Assembly (NCBI RefSeq): GCF_000826685.1
Contig: NZ_JROO01000029.1
Location: forward strand, 107,783 to 171,782
Source of the DNA: Streptomonospora alba
Lineage (GTDB): Bacteria > Actinomycetota > Actinomycetes > Streptosporangiales > Streptosporangiaceae
Reading direction: 5' to 3'
DNA length: 64,000 nt
Below the pieces are notes generated by a model. It did no database searches. It was not told the origin of the DNA and saw nothing but the letters and a program-made list of their open reading frames with translations. Of the stretch, positions 8,696 through 16,721 are shown piece by piece. The translations under genes were made by a program, and so were the position numbers. How positions within the stretch are numbered: the stretch's first letter is position 1; each line of letters opens with the position of its first letter.

Positions 8696-9298
8696 TCAGT
8701 CCTGCTTGAGGGCGTGGAGGGCGGACAGGGGGCCGCCGAGCTGGATGAGGCGTCCTCCCTCTCGCAGCGTTCCGAGGTCGACGGGAGCGAAGCCGAACTG
8801 GGAAGTCAGGTCTCTCACGGTGTTCTTGGCATCGGCGTCGTCGCCGGCGAGGAACAGCACCTGCCGCCCCGCCTCGTGGCGGGGATCGGGTGCGATGAAC
8901 TGCGCGTAGAGGGAGTTGAACGCCTTGACCACGCGCGCTCCGGGAAGCAGGGAGGACACGTATTCGCTCCCGGTGAGGTCGCCCAGATCGGCGATCGCCG
9001 GGTGCGGGGAAAGGGAGGCGAACTGGTTGGTGGCGTCGATGACGACGGTCTTGTCCAGGCGGGGGAGCCCGGCGACGGCGTCAGGAATCCGCGGCCAGGG
9101 GACCGCGAGCACGACGAGGTCCGCGGCGGCGGCCTCCGCGGGGGTCGCGGCTGCCGCGAGCGCGCCGAGATCCTCGACCAGCGGGGCCAGGGAGGCCGGC
9201 CCCCGGCTGTTGCTGAACACGACCTCGTGGCCGTGACGGATCGCGTGCCGGGCGATGGCCTGGGCTATCGCTCCGGCTCCGAGTGTTCCGATCTTCAT
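8696..9298 (-). CDS. NAD(P)-binding F420-type oxidoreductase
   Basis: 200 residues with an N-terminal Rossmann motif (GTLGAGAIAQAIA) and the layout of the NADP oxidoreductase/coenzyme F420-dependent family (NSRGPASLAPLV, VVLAVPWPRI, VVKAFNSLYA). These proteins transfer hydride between NADP and F420 or act as small dinucleotide reductases; the actual cofactor cannot be read from sequence. Its ATG overlaps the stop of the upstream dehydrogenase (ATGA), so the two are translationally coupled. The old yellow enzyme follows after 65 bases, suggesting this protein supplies or recycles reductant. Confidence 0.85.
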   Translation of the reverse strand: MKIGTLGAGAIAQAIARHAIRHGHEVVFSNSRGPASLAPLVEDLGALAAAATPAEAAAADLVVLAVPWPRIPDAVAGLPRLDKTVVIDATNQFASLSPHPAIADLGDLTGSEYVSSLLPGARVVKAFNSLYAQFIAPDPRHEAGRQVLFLAGDDADAKNTVRDLTSQFGFAPVDLGTLREGGRLIQLGGPLSALHALKQD

Positions 9299-10326
9299 CG
9301 GGCGGCCCCGTTTCCGGAGCCGGCCGTCCGCGGTGTGGTGAGCAGGACGGTTCCGCTCTTGGCCGGGCGGCGGGCGTGCTCGACGGCCGCCTTGAAGTCG
9401 GCGAGGTCGTAGCTGGCCGCGGCTTCGAGCAGGTCCGGCGTGTTCTGCGCCAGGTCCTGGGCGAAGGCGACGTCCTGGGCCCGCTCCCCGGGGGTGCGGC
9501 TCATCCAGCGCAGTATCGACATTCCCCGCACCGTCAGCGCCCGCGCTATGAGGGGCAGCGCCTCCAAAGATGTCGTGCCGGAACCCAGCTGCCCGTAGGA
9601 GATCAAGGTGCCGCCGTCGGCGAGCAGTTCGGCAAGGTCCTGGGTCATGGCACCGCCGACACAGTCGAGGACCACCTGGACACCCCGCTCACCGGCGTGC
9701 AGGCGGACTTGTTCCCGCCAGTCGTCGTCGCACGTCGCGATCACGGGCTGGGAAGGGTACGACCTCCGCACCTTCTCGGCACCGGAGGTGCTGCGCACGA
9801 GGTTGATCAACTGCAGGTCGTGCCGGATTGCAGCCGCGCTGACCAGCCTGCCGACGGACGAGCTGGCGGCGGTCTGGAGGACGGGACCCGCCTGACCGCG
9901 CAGGGCTTCCTCCACCGCGCGGTACAGCATGCGCAGCGTCAGCGGGTTGACCAGCATCAGGGCTGCGGTCTCGTCGCTGACTCCGTCCGGCACCGGCACT
10001 GCCAGATCGGCCGGGACCACGACGAAGTCGCTCCATGTTCCCGGCACCGGGAAAACCGCCACCCGCTGCCCCAGGCGCGGTGCGCGGACGTCTGCTCCGA
10101 CGCTCTCGACGACGCCCATCCCCTCCACTCCGGGAGTCCGGGCACCCGACTGCTGTTCCGGCTGCCCCGGCAGACCCTCCACACCGATCAGGTCCCCCGG
10201 ATGGACGGGCCGGACCAGCATGCGAACCAGAACCTCTCCGCTGCCGGGAGCCAGCCAGCGGGTCTCCTCGCTCAGCGCGAGTACCTGTGTGGCATCCCCT
10301 TGCCGCGTGTACTCCACGGTGCGCAT
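9295..10326 (-). CDS. Zinc-less alcohol dehydrogenase/quinone oxidoreductase (MDR family)
   Basis: 343 residues of the medium-chain dehydrogenase/reductase superfamily, closest in pattern to enoyl-reductase/quinone-oxidoreductase members (N-terminal GroES-like domain with VHPGDLIGVEG, later LQTAASSSVGRLV nucleotide-binding stretch, LDCVGGAMTQDLAELL). No structural zinc Cys cluster is visible. The ATG at 10326 follows GGAGGT at correct spacing. First gene of the operon 10326-7515. Its promoter overlaps the 24-bp palindrome at 10344-10367, so the divergent TetR protein is the probable repressor. Confidence 0.88.
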   Translation of the reverse strand: MRTVEYTRQGDATQVLALSEETRWLAPGSGEVLVRMLVRPVHPGDLIGVEGLPGQPEQQSGARTPGVEGMGVVESVGADVRAPRLGQRVAVFPVPGTWSDFVVVPADLAVPVPDGVSDETAALMLVNPLTLRMLYRAVEEALRGQAGPVLQTAASSSVGRLVSAAAIRHDLQLINLVRSTSGAEKVRRSYPSQPVIATCDDDWREQVRLHAGERGVQVVLDCVGGAMTQDLAELLADGGTLISYGQLGSGTTSLEALPLIARALTVRGMSILRWMSRTPGERAQDVAFAQDLAQNTPDLLEAAASYDLADFKAAVEHARRPAKSGTVLLTTPRTAGSGNGAAR

Positions 10327-10343
10327 AGGCACCTCCATCCACT

Positions 10344-10367
10344 TTTTAATGATACGCATCATTAAAA
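10344..10367. promoter_or_regulatory. TetR-type operator
   Basis: Perfect inverted repeat TTTTAATGAT-ACGC-ATCATTAAAA, AT-rich in otherwise GC-rich DNA. It sits between the dehydrogenase start (10326, minus) and the TetR start (10426, plus). A second partial half-site (AATGAT) follows at 10371. The position suits repression of both divergent promoters by the adjacent TetR protein. Confidence 0.75.
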
Positions 10368-10425
10368 TTGAATGATGGGAGGTAACATTGAAAATGTCAA
10401 ACACTGCCGACACAGGAGGGCGGCC

Positions 10426-11025
10426 ATGCCGCGGATCACCAGGGAAGACAAGGCCAGGAACCGGCAGCACATCGTCGAGGCGGCCGGGCGCATGTTCCGC
10501 TCGCAGGGCGTCGATGCCGTAGGGATCGCCGAACTGATGAAGGAAGCGGGCCTGACCCACGGCGGCTTCTACAACCACTTCGCGTCCAAAGGTGATCTGG
10601 CCGTCGAGGCGTGCGGCGCCTCGTTCCAAGCCTCTCTGGGCTCCCTGGACCACATCCTTGGGGAAGGCGCCGATCTCACCGGCCCAGCGCTGAAGCGAGT
10701 GGTGGACAACTATCTTTCGGCCGCCCACCGCGATGCCTCGGACGGCGGCTGTCCCTCCGCCTCCCTGGTCACCGACGCCGGACGGCACAGCGACACGGTC
10801 CAGAGCGCCTACGCAGCCGGCGTGGAGGGGTACCTCACCGGCTTCGCCGAGGAGTTCGCCCGCGAGCACGAAGGGGAGATCACCTCACAGGAGGCGCGGG
10901 AGCGCGCGGTGCTGCTGCTCAGCCGACTCGTAGGGGCGATGGCCCTCGCCCGCGCCGTGAGCCACGTCCAGCCCGAACTGTCCGACGAGATTCTGCGGAC
11001 CTGTCGCGCCCACGCTCTCGACTGA
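10426..11025 (+). CDS. TetR/AcrR-family repressor
   Basis: 199 residues. The N-terminal helix-turn-helix (about 10-55: RQHIVEAAGRMFRSQGVDAVGIAELMKEAGLTHGGFYNHFASKGDL) is canonical. The C-terminal ligand domain keeps CPSASLVTDAGR, seen in repressors of the NemR/LfrR-like group that sense electrophiles or quinones. The ATG at 10426 follows AGGAGG with 5-base spacing. It diverges from the dehydrogenase/reductase/old-yellow-enzyme operon and almost certainly represses it through the operator at 10344. NemR-like redox sensing would fit the gene content, but this is inference. Confidence 0.9.
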   Translation: MPRITREDKARNRQHIVEAAGRMFRSQGVDAVGIAELMKEAGLTHGGFYNHFASKGDLAVEACGASFQASLGSLDHILGEGADLTGPALKRVVDNYLSAAHRDASDGGCPSASLVTDAGRHSDTVQSAYAAGVEGYLTGFAEEFAREHEGEITSQEARERAVLLLSRLVGAMALARAVSHVQPELSDEILRTCRAHALD

Positions 11026-11117
11026 CGGCTTCGCGTTCTCCAGCCCTGCGATGTCCCGTCCGGCGGCGAGCCGCACCATCACGGCATCGGCATCACCCGA
11101 GTCCACGGCGGGCGGAT

Positions 11118-11262
11118 GGATCAAGGTGGCCCGACTACTTCGTCCACTGGCGGTGGTGACCGGGATTGGTCGTTGACCGGCACCACAGGAGCCGGATGAA
11201 GCGAGAGTTTCACGTCCGGATCGGAGGGAGCCGGGAGGGGAAGTTCCTCCCGGCTACCCGAC
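11118..11262 (+). mobile_element. Group II intron 3' end (maturase tail, domains V and VI)
   Basis: A maturase C-terminal tail (RWPDYFVHWRW, stop at 11157-11159) is followed by a 34-nt domain V hairpin at 11189-11222. It starts GAGCCGGATGAAGCGAGAG and ends CACGTCCGGATC. A domain VI hairpin (CCGGGAGG/CCTCCCGG) ends at CTACCCGAC, 11262. This is the conserved 3' end of a bacterial group II intron. The rest of the intron and its maturase are absent here, so it cannot splice by itself. A sister copy lies at 15916-16042 on the other strand. Confidence 0.85.
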
Positions 11263-11302
11263 TCAATGGAGGCGAATCGCGCCCACACTCGCAGTCAGCA
11301 GG

Positions 11303-11923
11303 TCATGCCTCTGGCGACTCCGGGCTGCAGACCTGCACGCGCAGACTGCGGTCCATGGCGGCGAAGGCGCGCTGCACACACCGGGGCAGGTCGCCGGGGG
11401 CGCCTTCGGGCAGCCACTCCTCCAGCGCGCCGCGCCAGGTGGTCACCGAGAACTCGACGAGCAGTCGCGCCTCAAGGCTGTCCGGGGCACCGATCCGGCG
11501 CCTGATCTCGGCCTGGATCTCGGCGCAGTGCCGCAGGGAGTGCCCGTTCAGCGCGGGCGAGCGCTCGATCAGTTCCAGGGTGGCGGAGAAGCGCGGATAC
11601 CACTCCTCGTCCATGCGGTCGAGGGTGGCCAGAACCGCGTCGCGCAGGATGTCGGCCAGCCGTCCGGACTTCTCCGTCTCGTCGAGGACCGGCAGGAAGG
11701 TGCTCCAGAACCACTTGACAGCTGTGAACGCCACATCCTCCTTGGAGCGGTAATAGCGGAAGAAGGTCCGCCGCGATACCTCGACCTCCTCCAGGAGCGT
11801 GTCGAGCGGCGTGTTGTCGAAGCCGTGCTCGCTGAACAGCGCGAGGGCGGTTTCGGCCAGGGCCTGGCGGGTGCGTAGCTTCCTGCGTTCGCGAAGCGAG
11901 GAGGGCGGGTCGGCGGTCGTCAT
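11303..11923 (-). CDS. TetR-family transcriptional regulator
   Basis: 206 residues from the ATG at 11923; alternative in-frame ATGs lie at 11968 and 11983. The helix-turn-helix ([48 protein letters not shown]) covers about residues 14-60. The C-terminal domain resembles the MftR-like/TetR_C group ([12 protein letters not shown]...). It diverges from the alcohol dehydrogenase at 12018 and is its likely regulator. An imperfect repeat TGCTTC-ATT-GGAGCA at about 11961-11975 in the gap is a candidate operator. The stop lies only 40 bases from the group II intron relic. Confidence 0.88.
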   Translation of the reverse strand: MTTADPPSSLRERRKLRTRQALAETALALFSEHGFDNTPLDTLLEEVEVSRRTFFRYYRSKEDVAFTAVKWFWSTFLPVLDETEKSGRLADILRDAVLATLDRMDEEWYPRFSATLELIERSPALNGHSLRHCAEIQAEIRRRIGAPDSLEARLLVEFSVTTWRGALEEWLPEGAPGDLPRCVQRAFAAMDRSLRVQVCSPESPEA

Positions 11924-12017
11924 CCACTCCAGCGTAGCGGAGATGCCCCTGCGGAGCTTATGCTTCATTGGAGCAAATGCCACACTGTGGCGCTTTCCGT
12001 CTAAGGAGGAGGCTTCC

Positions 12018-12950
12018 GTGCAGGCACTCGTGGTGGACCACAGCGCGTCGGCGCATCTTGCGCTGGCCGAGGTGCCCGACCCGGCGCCCGCGCCGGACGA
12101 GGCGCTGGTGCGGGTAGAGGCGGTCTCGCTGAATTACGGCGAGGTCAAGGGTGCCACCGATCCGCAGACGCCCGAGGGCACAGTGCTCGGCTGGGATGCG
12201 GCAGGGGTGGTGGTCAAGGCCGCGGGCGACGGCTCGGGGCCGCCCGAGGGGACCCGTGTCGTCACCCTGGGCGAGACCGGCTGGGCGGAACTGCGCGCGG
12301 TGCCGACCACTCTGCTCGGTGGGGTGCCCGAGGGCTCGGACCCGGGCGTCGCCAGCACCGTTCCGGTCGCCAGCTTGAGCGCGTTGCACGTATTGCGCCG
12401 CATGGGCCCGCTGCTCGGCCGGCGCGTCATGGTCACCGGCGCCTCCGGTGGAGTCGGTCGCTACGCGGTGCAGCTTGCCGCCCGAGCGGGTGCGGAAGTG
12501 GTGGCGACCAGCCGGAATCCCACCCAGGCGGATGGTCTGCGGGCGCTGGGAGCACACGAGGTCTACTCCGAACCGGCCGCCGTGCTGCGGCCCGTAGCCG
12601 CGGCGCTGGACAACGTCGGAGGTCAGCAGCTGGTGGACACCTTCGCCGCATTGGACGCCGGCGGAACGGTGGTGAGCGTGGGCCGCTCGTCCGAAGCCGA
12701 GGCCGTCTTCGCGCCCGAGGCCCTGCTGGGCAATGAGGGACGGCACGACAGGTCCATCCGTACGTTCTTCCTGTTCTCCGACCCGGCCGCGGACTTCTCC
12801 GCCGACCTGACCTGGCTGTCCGCCGAGGTCGCCGCGGGCCGCCTCGACCCGGGGATCAGTTGGCGCGGTTCGTGGACCCGTTGTGAGGAGGCGGTACAGG
12901 CGCTGCTCGGCCGTCGCCTGCACGGCAAGGCGGTGCTGGACATCGACTGA
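12018..12950 (+). CDS. Zinc-binding-type alcohol dehydrogenase/NADPH:quinone oxidoreductase
   Basis: 310 residues starting at a GTG preceded by AAGGAGGA. GroES-like N-terminal domain ([22 protein letters not shown]) and Rossmann motif ([27 protein letters not shown]) identify a QOR-type medium-chain dehydrogenase. No catalytic zinc ligands are evident. It should reduce quinones or enones with NADPH. Divergent from, and probably repressed by, the TetR protein at 11923. Confidence 0.88.
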   Translation: MQALVVDHSASAHLALAEVPDPAPAPDEALVRVEAVSLNYGEVKGATDPQTPEGTVLGWDAAGVVVKAAGDGSGPPEGTRVVTLGETGWAELRAVPTTLLGGVPEGSDPGVASTVPVASLSALHVLRRMGPLLGRRVMVTGASGGVGRYAVQLAARAGAEVVATSRNPTQADGLRALGAHEVYSEPAAVLRPVAAALDNVGGQQLVDTFAALDAGGTVVSVGRSSEAEAVFAPEALLGNEGRHDRSIRTFFLFSDPAADFSADLTWLSAEVAAGRLDPGISWRGSWTRCEEAVQALLGRRLHGKAVLDID

Positions 12951-13031
12951 CCCGATGCTGGGCGTCACCGCAGTCGACCAGTGGAAGTGCCCGGTGGGCC
13001 GTGATCCCGCCTCTCGATAGGATCGCCCCAC

Positions 13032-13139
13032 CGATACTTCGCCCGCGAAGGCGCCCGGGTCCTGCCCGCGGCTGGGACCCAGGACCGGCTCAAGGCGGTG
13101 ACCGAGGAGATCCGGGCCGCGGGCGGCACCGCCGACTAC
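13032..13139 (+). pseudogene. Short-chain dehydrogenase fragment
   Basis: Thirty-six codons read RYFAREGARVLPAAGTQDRL followed by KAVTEEIRAAGGTADYA. This is the beta2/alpha2 region of classical SDR proteins (after the glycine motif). Start, glycine motif and catalytic part are missing; an ISAs1 relic follows. Decayed gene piece. Confidence 0.6.
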
Positions 13140-13164
13140 GCTACGTGGCGCGCAGCCTGGGCGA

Positions 13165-13421
13165 CGCCGACAGCGTGCGCGCCGCCGACTACCTGCTGAC
13201 CGTCAAGGCCAACCAGCCCACACTGTTCGCCCGGGTCAAAGCGTTGCCGTGGGCCGCAGGCACCGGTGTTGGAGGCCACCCGCGAGCGCACGCACGGGAG
13301 AACGGAGGTGCGCACCGCCTCCACGGGCCGGGTGGGACGCAGCTATGCCTACCTGGTCACGAGCCCGCTGGCTGAGCGCCTCACGGACGGGGAGTTGGCG
13401 CACCTGGCGCGCGGGCACTAA
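13165..13421 (+). pseudogene. ISAs1-family transposase C-terminal fragment
   Basis: Reads ADYLLTVKANQPTLFARVKALPW, then after a one-base shift near 13262 continues PVLEATRERTHGRTEVRT...TSPLAERLTDGELAHLARGH and a stop. The KANQPTL and ERTHGR(T/I)EVRT motifs are typical of ISAs1/H-repeat transposases. The final TAA shares its last base with the IS5-type end beginning at 13421, showing that the latter inserted next to or into this relic. Confidence 0.75.
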
Positions 13422-13495
13422 GAACTCCTAACGAAATGATCTCCGAGGTGAATGGATCGCTCCAGGACCGGTGATCCGGAGGTGCGGGCTGCCCG
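13421..13495 (+). repeat. Solo IS5-family end (left border)
   Basis: About 75 bases match the transposase-proximal end of the IS5 element at 15770-15847 in inverted orientation. No transposase codons follow in a usable frame. Together with 15847 it brackets the MerR/oxidoreductase pair. Confidence 0.7.
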
Positions 13496-13534
13496 CGGCC
13501 GCAGCCGTGGGCAGCCCCGAACGGTGGGACAAGC

Positions 13535-14440
13535 TCAGATACAGACCACGATCTTCCCCCGCGTGTGTCCCCGCTCGGCGTATGCGTGCGCTTCCGCGAT
13601 CCGTTCGAGCGGGTAGGTCCGCTCGATGCGCGGTGTGTAGCGGGCTTGCCGGCCGAGTTCGCCCGCTTCGGCGAGGAGCGTGGAGTCGTTCTCCGCGTTG
13701 GCCAAATGCACACCCAGGCGATGCGCGTTGGCGTAGTCGGCGATCGTCGACACGCGGACAGGGTCGCCCACGATCGCAATGAGATCGGCCAGAGACCCGG
13801 AGGCCGCAGTGTCGAGGGCGATGTCGACACCGTCCGGAGCCAGGGCGGCGAGGCGTTCCGCGAGGCCAGTGCCGTAGGTGGTGGGAACGGCTCCGAGAGA
13901 GGTAAGAAACTCGTGATTGCGCTCGCTGGCCGTCCCGATCACGGTGGCGCCCTGAGCCACCGCGATCTCGACCGCAGCACTGCCCACTCCTCCGGCGGCG
14001 CCCTCGATGAGCAGAGTGCGCCCCCGCAGGGGCCCGAGCGCCTTCAGCCCGCCCATAGCGGTCACGGATCCCAGACCGGCGCCGGCGGCCTCCTCGTCGG
14101 TCCACGTGGTGGGCGCGTGGGCCCAGGCCGAGAGCACGGCCAGCTCCGCCGTCGCGCCGGTGACGCCGCCCAGCCCGAAGACACGGTCGCCGATGCTCAC
14201 GCCCTGCACGCCCTCACCGGTCTCGTCGACCACGCCGACGGCATCACGCCCAGGAATCGCGGGCAGGTCCACGGGGAGCACCTCGTGCACCGCACCGGAA
14301 CGCACCTTCCAGTCGACGGGATTGACGCCGGCCGCCGCAACGCGGATGCGGACCTCGCCGGCCCCGGGATGCGGGTCCGACACCTGCTCGACCATGAGAG
14401 TCTCTACACCGCCGTACTCGTGATAACGGACTGCGCGCAT
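13535..14440 (-). CDS. NADPH:quinone oxidoreductase (MDR family)
   Basis: 301 residues from the ATG at 14440 (GGAAAGG upstream). Typical zeta-crystallin/QOR pattern: MRAVRYHEYGGVETLMVEQV, AAGVNPVDWKVRSG, PGRDAVGVV, and Rossmann motif LLIEGAAGGVGSAAVEIAVAQGA. Reduces quinones or enones with NADPH in the cytoplasm. It diverges from the MerR regulator at 14587; the palindrome at 14532-14551 lies between them. The pair is enclosed by inverted IS5-type ends, so it is probably mobile as a unit. Confidence 0.9.
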   Translation of the reverse strand: MRAVRYHEYGGVETLMVEQVSDPHPGAGEVRIRVAAAGVNPVDWKVRSGAVHEVLPVDLPAIPGRDAVGVVDETGEGVQGVSIGDRVFGLGGVTGATAELAVLSAWAHAPTTWTDEEAAGAGLGSVTAMGGLKALGPLRGRTLLIEGAAGGVGSAAVEIAVAQGATVIGTASERNHEFLTSLGAVPTTYGTGLAERLAALAPDGVDIALDTAASGSLADLIAIVGDPVRVSTIADYANAHRLGVHLANAENDSTLLAEAGELGRQARYTPRIERTYPLERIAEAHAYAERGHTRGKIVVCI

Positions 14441-14531
14441 GACGTTCTGCCTTTCCAACACGGCCTGCACCGGCCGTTCGTGAGATCAGTGGGGTGAATG
14501 TTCGGCGAGTGCCGACGCCCGCTACGCTAGA

Positions 14532-14551
14532 ACCTGACGTTGACGTCAGGT
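14532..14551. promoter_or_regulatory. MerR-family operator
   Basis: Perfect 20-bp palindrome ACCTGACGT-TG-ACGTCAGGT. It has the size and dyad form of MerR/SoxR-type operators and lies 35 bases upstream of the MerR start and 92 bases from the divergent oxidoreductase start. Confidence 0.75.
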
Positions 14552-14586
14552 GCAAGTCGGGCGGGCCGCCCGACAGAGGAGGACCG

Positions 14587-14958
14587 GTGCGCATCGGTGA
14601 GGTCGCCGAAAAGGCGGGAGTGAGCGTCCGGGCGCTGCGCTATTACGAGGAACAGGGTCTGCTCCAGGCGGGCCGCAGTCCCGGCGGCCAGCGGCATTAC
14701 CCCGACACTGCCGTCGGCCGAGTCCGGCTGATCCAACAGCTGTATGCCGCGGGCCTCCCGAGCAGAGTGGTCCGCAAGGTGCTGCCGTGCGTGGACTCGG
14801 GTGAAGTAAAAGCGCCCCCGGCACTCCTGGACCAGATGGCGGCCGAGCGTGTCCGCGTCGACCAGCGGATCACCGACCTGCTCGCTGTGCGCGACCGGCT
14901 CGACGACGTGATCGCCGTCGCGCGGGACCCTGATTCCGACTGCTCTCACGTGGAGTGA
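14587..14958 (+). CDS. MerR-family transcriptional regulator
   Basis: 123 residues starting with GTG after AGAGGAGG. The N-terminal winged helix (RIGEVAEKAGVSVRALRYYEEQGLLQAGRSPGGQRHYP) is canonical MerR; a coiled-coil dimerisation helix (LLDQMAAERVRVDQRITDLLAVRDRLDDVI) follows. A single C-terminal Cys is present (DSDCSHVE) with another at CVDSG (about residue 66), so metal- or redox-responsive Cys pairs are not clearly formed. Likely activates or represses the divergent quinone oxidoreductase through the 20-bp palindrome at 14532. Confidence 0.9.
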   Translation: MRIGEVAEKAGVSVRALRYYEEQGLLQAGRSPGGQRHYPDTAVGRVRLIQQLYAAGLPSRVVRKVLPCVDSGEVKAPPALLDQMAAERVRVDQRITDLLAVRDRLDDVIAVARDPDSDCSHVE

Positions 14959-14961
14959 AGG

Positions 14962-15778
14962 CTACTGCCGCAATGACTTCAGACGTCGCCAGCAGATGAG
15001 TGCGCATCCGAGGGTGAGGAAGGCTTCGTGGATGTCGTCGCGTATCTCCCAGCGGATGCGCAGGCGGCGAACCAGTGCAGGTGCGCGAACGCGCGCTCGA
15101 CGACCCAGCGTTGGGTGCCGAGGCCGGAGCCGTGCTCGGTGCCGCGGCGGGCGATCAGCGGTTTCACGCCGAGGTCCCAGACCAGGCAGCGGTACTTGTC
15201 GTGGTCATAACCGCGGTCGGCCAGCACAGCGTCCGGGCGGCGTCGGGGCCGGCCGCGCTTGCCCCGCACCGGCGGCACGGCTTGAAGGAGTGGGATCAGT
15301 TGGGTGACGTCGTTACGGTTGCCGCCGGTCAGGGTGGCGGCGAGCGGGATGCCGGTGGTGTCAGTGATCGAATGGTGCTTGCTGCCGGTTCTGCCCCGGT
15401 CGACAGGGCTTCGTCCGGTCTTGGCTCCCCCTTTAACGCCCGGATGCGCGAGCCGTCGACGGCCGCCCGGGAGAAGTCCAGGGCATTCGCGCGGCACAGC
15501 TCGGCCAGCAAGACCTCGTGGAACCGGGGCCACACCCCGGCCTCGGTCCACTCGGCCAGGCGGCGCCAGCAGGTCCTACCCGAGCCGAAGCCGAGTTCCT
15601 GCGGCAGATGTTCCCAGGCGATCCCGGTGTGCAGCACGAACAAGATGCCCTGGAACACCAGCTGGTCCGGACGCCGCTTGCGTCCCGGATGCCGAAGCCG
15701 ACGCTCCACCTTGGGCAGCAGCGGCCCGAGCACCGCCCACAGCTCGTCATCGACTTCCCACGGTTTCGGCCGCGCCAC
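14962..15778 (-). pseudogene. IS5-family (IS427 group) transposase, two frameshifts
   Basis: OrfA part: MARPKPWEVDDELWAVLGPLL ... GIAWEHLPQELGFGSG ... AAVDGSRIRALKG (15778 to about 15430). OrfB part in another frame: GAKTGRSPVDRGRTGSKHH ... VLADRGYDHDKYR ... TQRWVVERAFAHLHWF. The switch occurs at the slippery-looking stretch TTAAAGGGGGAGCC (about 15425-15438), where IS427-group elements normally frameshift, so that change may be programmed. A second one-base deletion near 15075 breaks the last segment (expected RRLRIRWEIRDDIHEAFLTLG). The distal IS end is not recognisable next to the MerR stop at 14958. Confidence 0.85.
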
Positions 15779-15915
15779 CCCGCACCCCTCGGATCATCAG
15801 TCCTGGAGTGATCCAACCACCTCGAAGATCATTTCGTTAGGAGTTCTAAGCCTTTGCCACATTGGTGTTCGGGCTGCTCGGAGGGTGTACGGCGTGGCGT
15901 GGCCACGAACAAGTG

Positions 15916-16042
15916 GTCGGGTAGCCGGGAGGACCCCTCCCGGCCCCCACAGATCCCGGCGTGACGGTCTCCCGTCGCCGGGCTCCTCTCGATCTCACCA
16001 TCAGAACTCGGGAACCCACCGCCAGTGCGCGAAGAACCGCGC
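15916..16042 (-). mobile_element. Second group II intron 3' end
   Basis: The minus strand carries a maturase-like tail (RFFAHWRWVPEF, stop at 16001-16003). A 34-nt domain V follows (15952-15985; begins GAGCCCGGCGACGGGAGAC and ends CACGCCGGGATC). Domain VI (GCCGGGAGG/CCTCCCGGC) ends GGCTACCCGAC at 15916. Domain VI and the last 11 bases match the relic at 11262; domain V differs by compensatory changes. The downstream exon differs, so these are two insertions of related introns. Confidence 0.8.
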
Positions 16043-16069
16043 ATGCCGACGAACCGCCCGCCTCCACGC

Positions 16070-16450
16070 CGCGTGCGCCTTCTGAAGGTCCTCAACCGCA
16101 TGCGGCTGGGCACGGGCTTCGACCCCGTCACCGGCAAGGTACCGGTGCCCACCGAACGCACTGTCGCCGAACTTCTTCTGCCGACCTCGACCCCCAACAT
16201 CCTCGCGGCGGCCGGAGCCGCTCACGCCGAAGCGATCGCCGCCCACACCAGTCCCGCCCCCCGGCGAGCCCGACAACGTGCCCCGAACGCGAGCACCGCC
16301 GCCGACGCAGCTCTCCAGCGACCCTGCCGCGCCAGGCGCCCGGAGCGGTAGCGGTGTGCGAGCCGCGTAGGGCTTTGCCGTCGACGAACAGCACGGCAGC
16401 CTGCTCGGCGGCGCTGAGCCGGCTGAGTACGGCCGGGTCCTGTTGCGCCC
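16070..16450. pseudogene. ISAs1-family transposase debris, two orientations
   Basis: Plus strand about 16090-16190 reads MRLGTGFDPVTGKVPVPTER followed by TVAELL, resembling the N-terminal DPxTGxxxxPSExTIRR region of ISAs1 transposases. Minus strand about 16450-16310 reads DPAVLSRLSAAEQAAVLFVD followed by GKALRGSHTATA, the DGKALRGS first-Asp motif of the same family. The two pieces face each other and overlap no complete gene. The rest of 15848-16490 shows nothing else beyond the intron relic. Confidence 0.45.
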
Positions 16451-16490
16451 GGGTCCTGTGCAGGCTCTGATCCCAGGAAGGATACAGAGC

Positions 16491-16610
16491 ATGGCAGCAC
16501 CGATGAAGTACAGCGACGAGTTGCGTGAACGCGCCACGCGCATGGCGTTGGAAGCGATCGCGGCCGAGGGCCAGAGGATGGGGCCGATCCGCCGCATCGC
16601 AGACCATCTG
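16491..16610 (+). pseudogene. IS3-family OrfA N-terminal fragment
   Basis: MAAPMKYSDELRERATRMAL followed by EAIAAEGQRMGPIRRIADHL is the N-terminal helix-turn-helix region of actinobacterial IS3-family OrfA. It has an intact start and ribosome-binding site (AGGAAGGA) but no continuation after about codon 40. Confidence 0.75.
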
Positions 16611-16721
16611 GTGTTCATTCGGACGGTTGCCCACCCGGTTGCAGGTTGCCGAGGCAACTTTGATGAATAGGGCACCGGCGACGGAAATTCCGCTGGGGAA
16701 AGGGTTATACCTGTGCCATAG

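Larger units (their letters stand above)
13421..15847. mobile_element. Passenger gene pair bracketed by inverted IS5-family ends
   Basis: The same IS5/IS427-like end occurs at both borders in inverted orientation: AGAACTCCTAACGAAATGAT from 13421 reading right and from 15847 reading left, followed by about 50 further similar bases (CGAGGTG, GGATC, CTCCAGGAC). The right end belongs to a nearly complete transposase gene; the left is only an end. Between them lie a quinone oxidoreductase and its MerR regulator. The 2.4-kb unit therefore looks like an IS that captured passengers, or a composite element that lost one transposase copy. Target duplications are not obvious. Confidence 0.55.
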
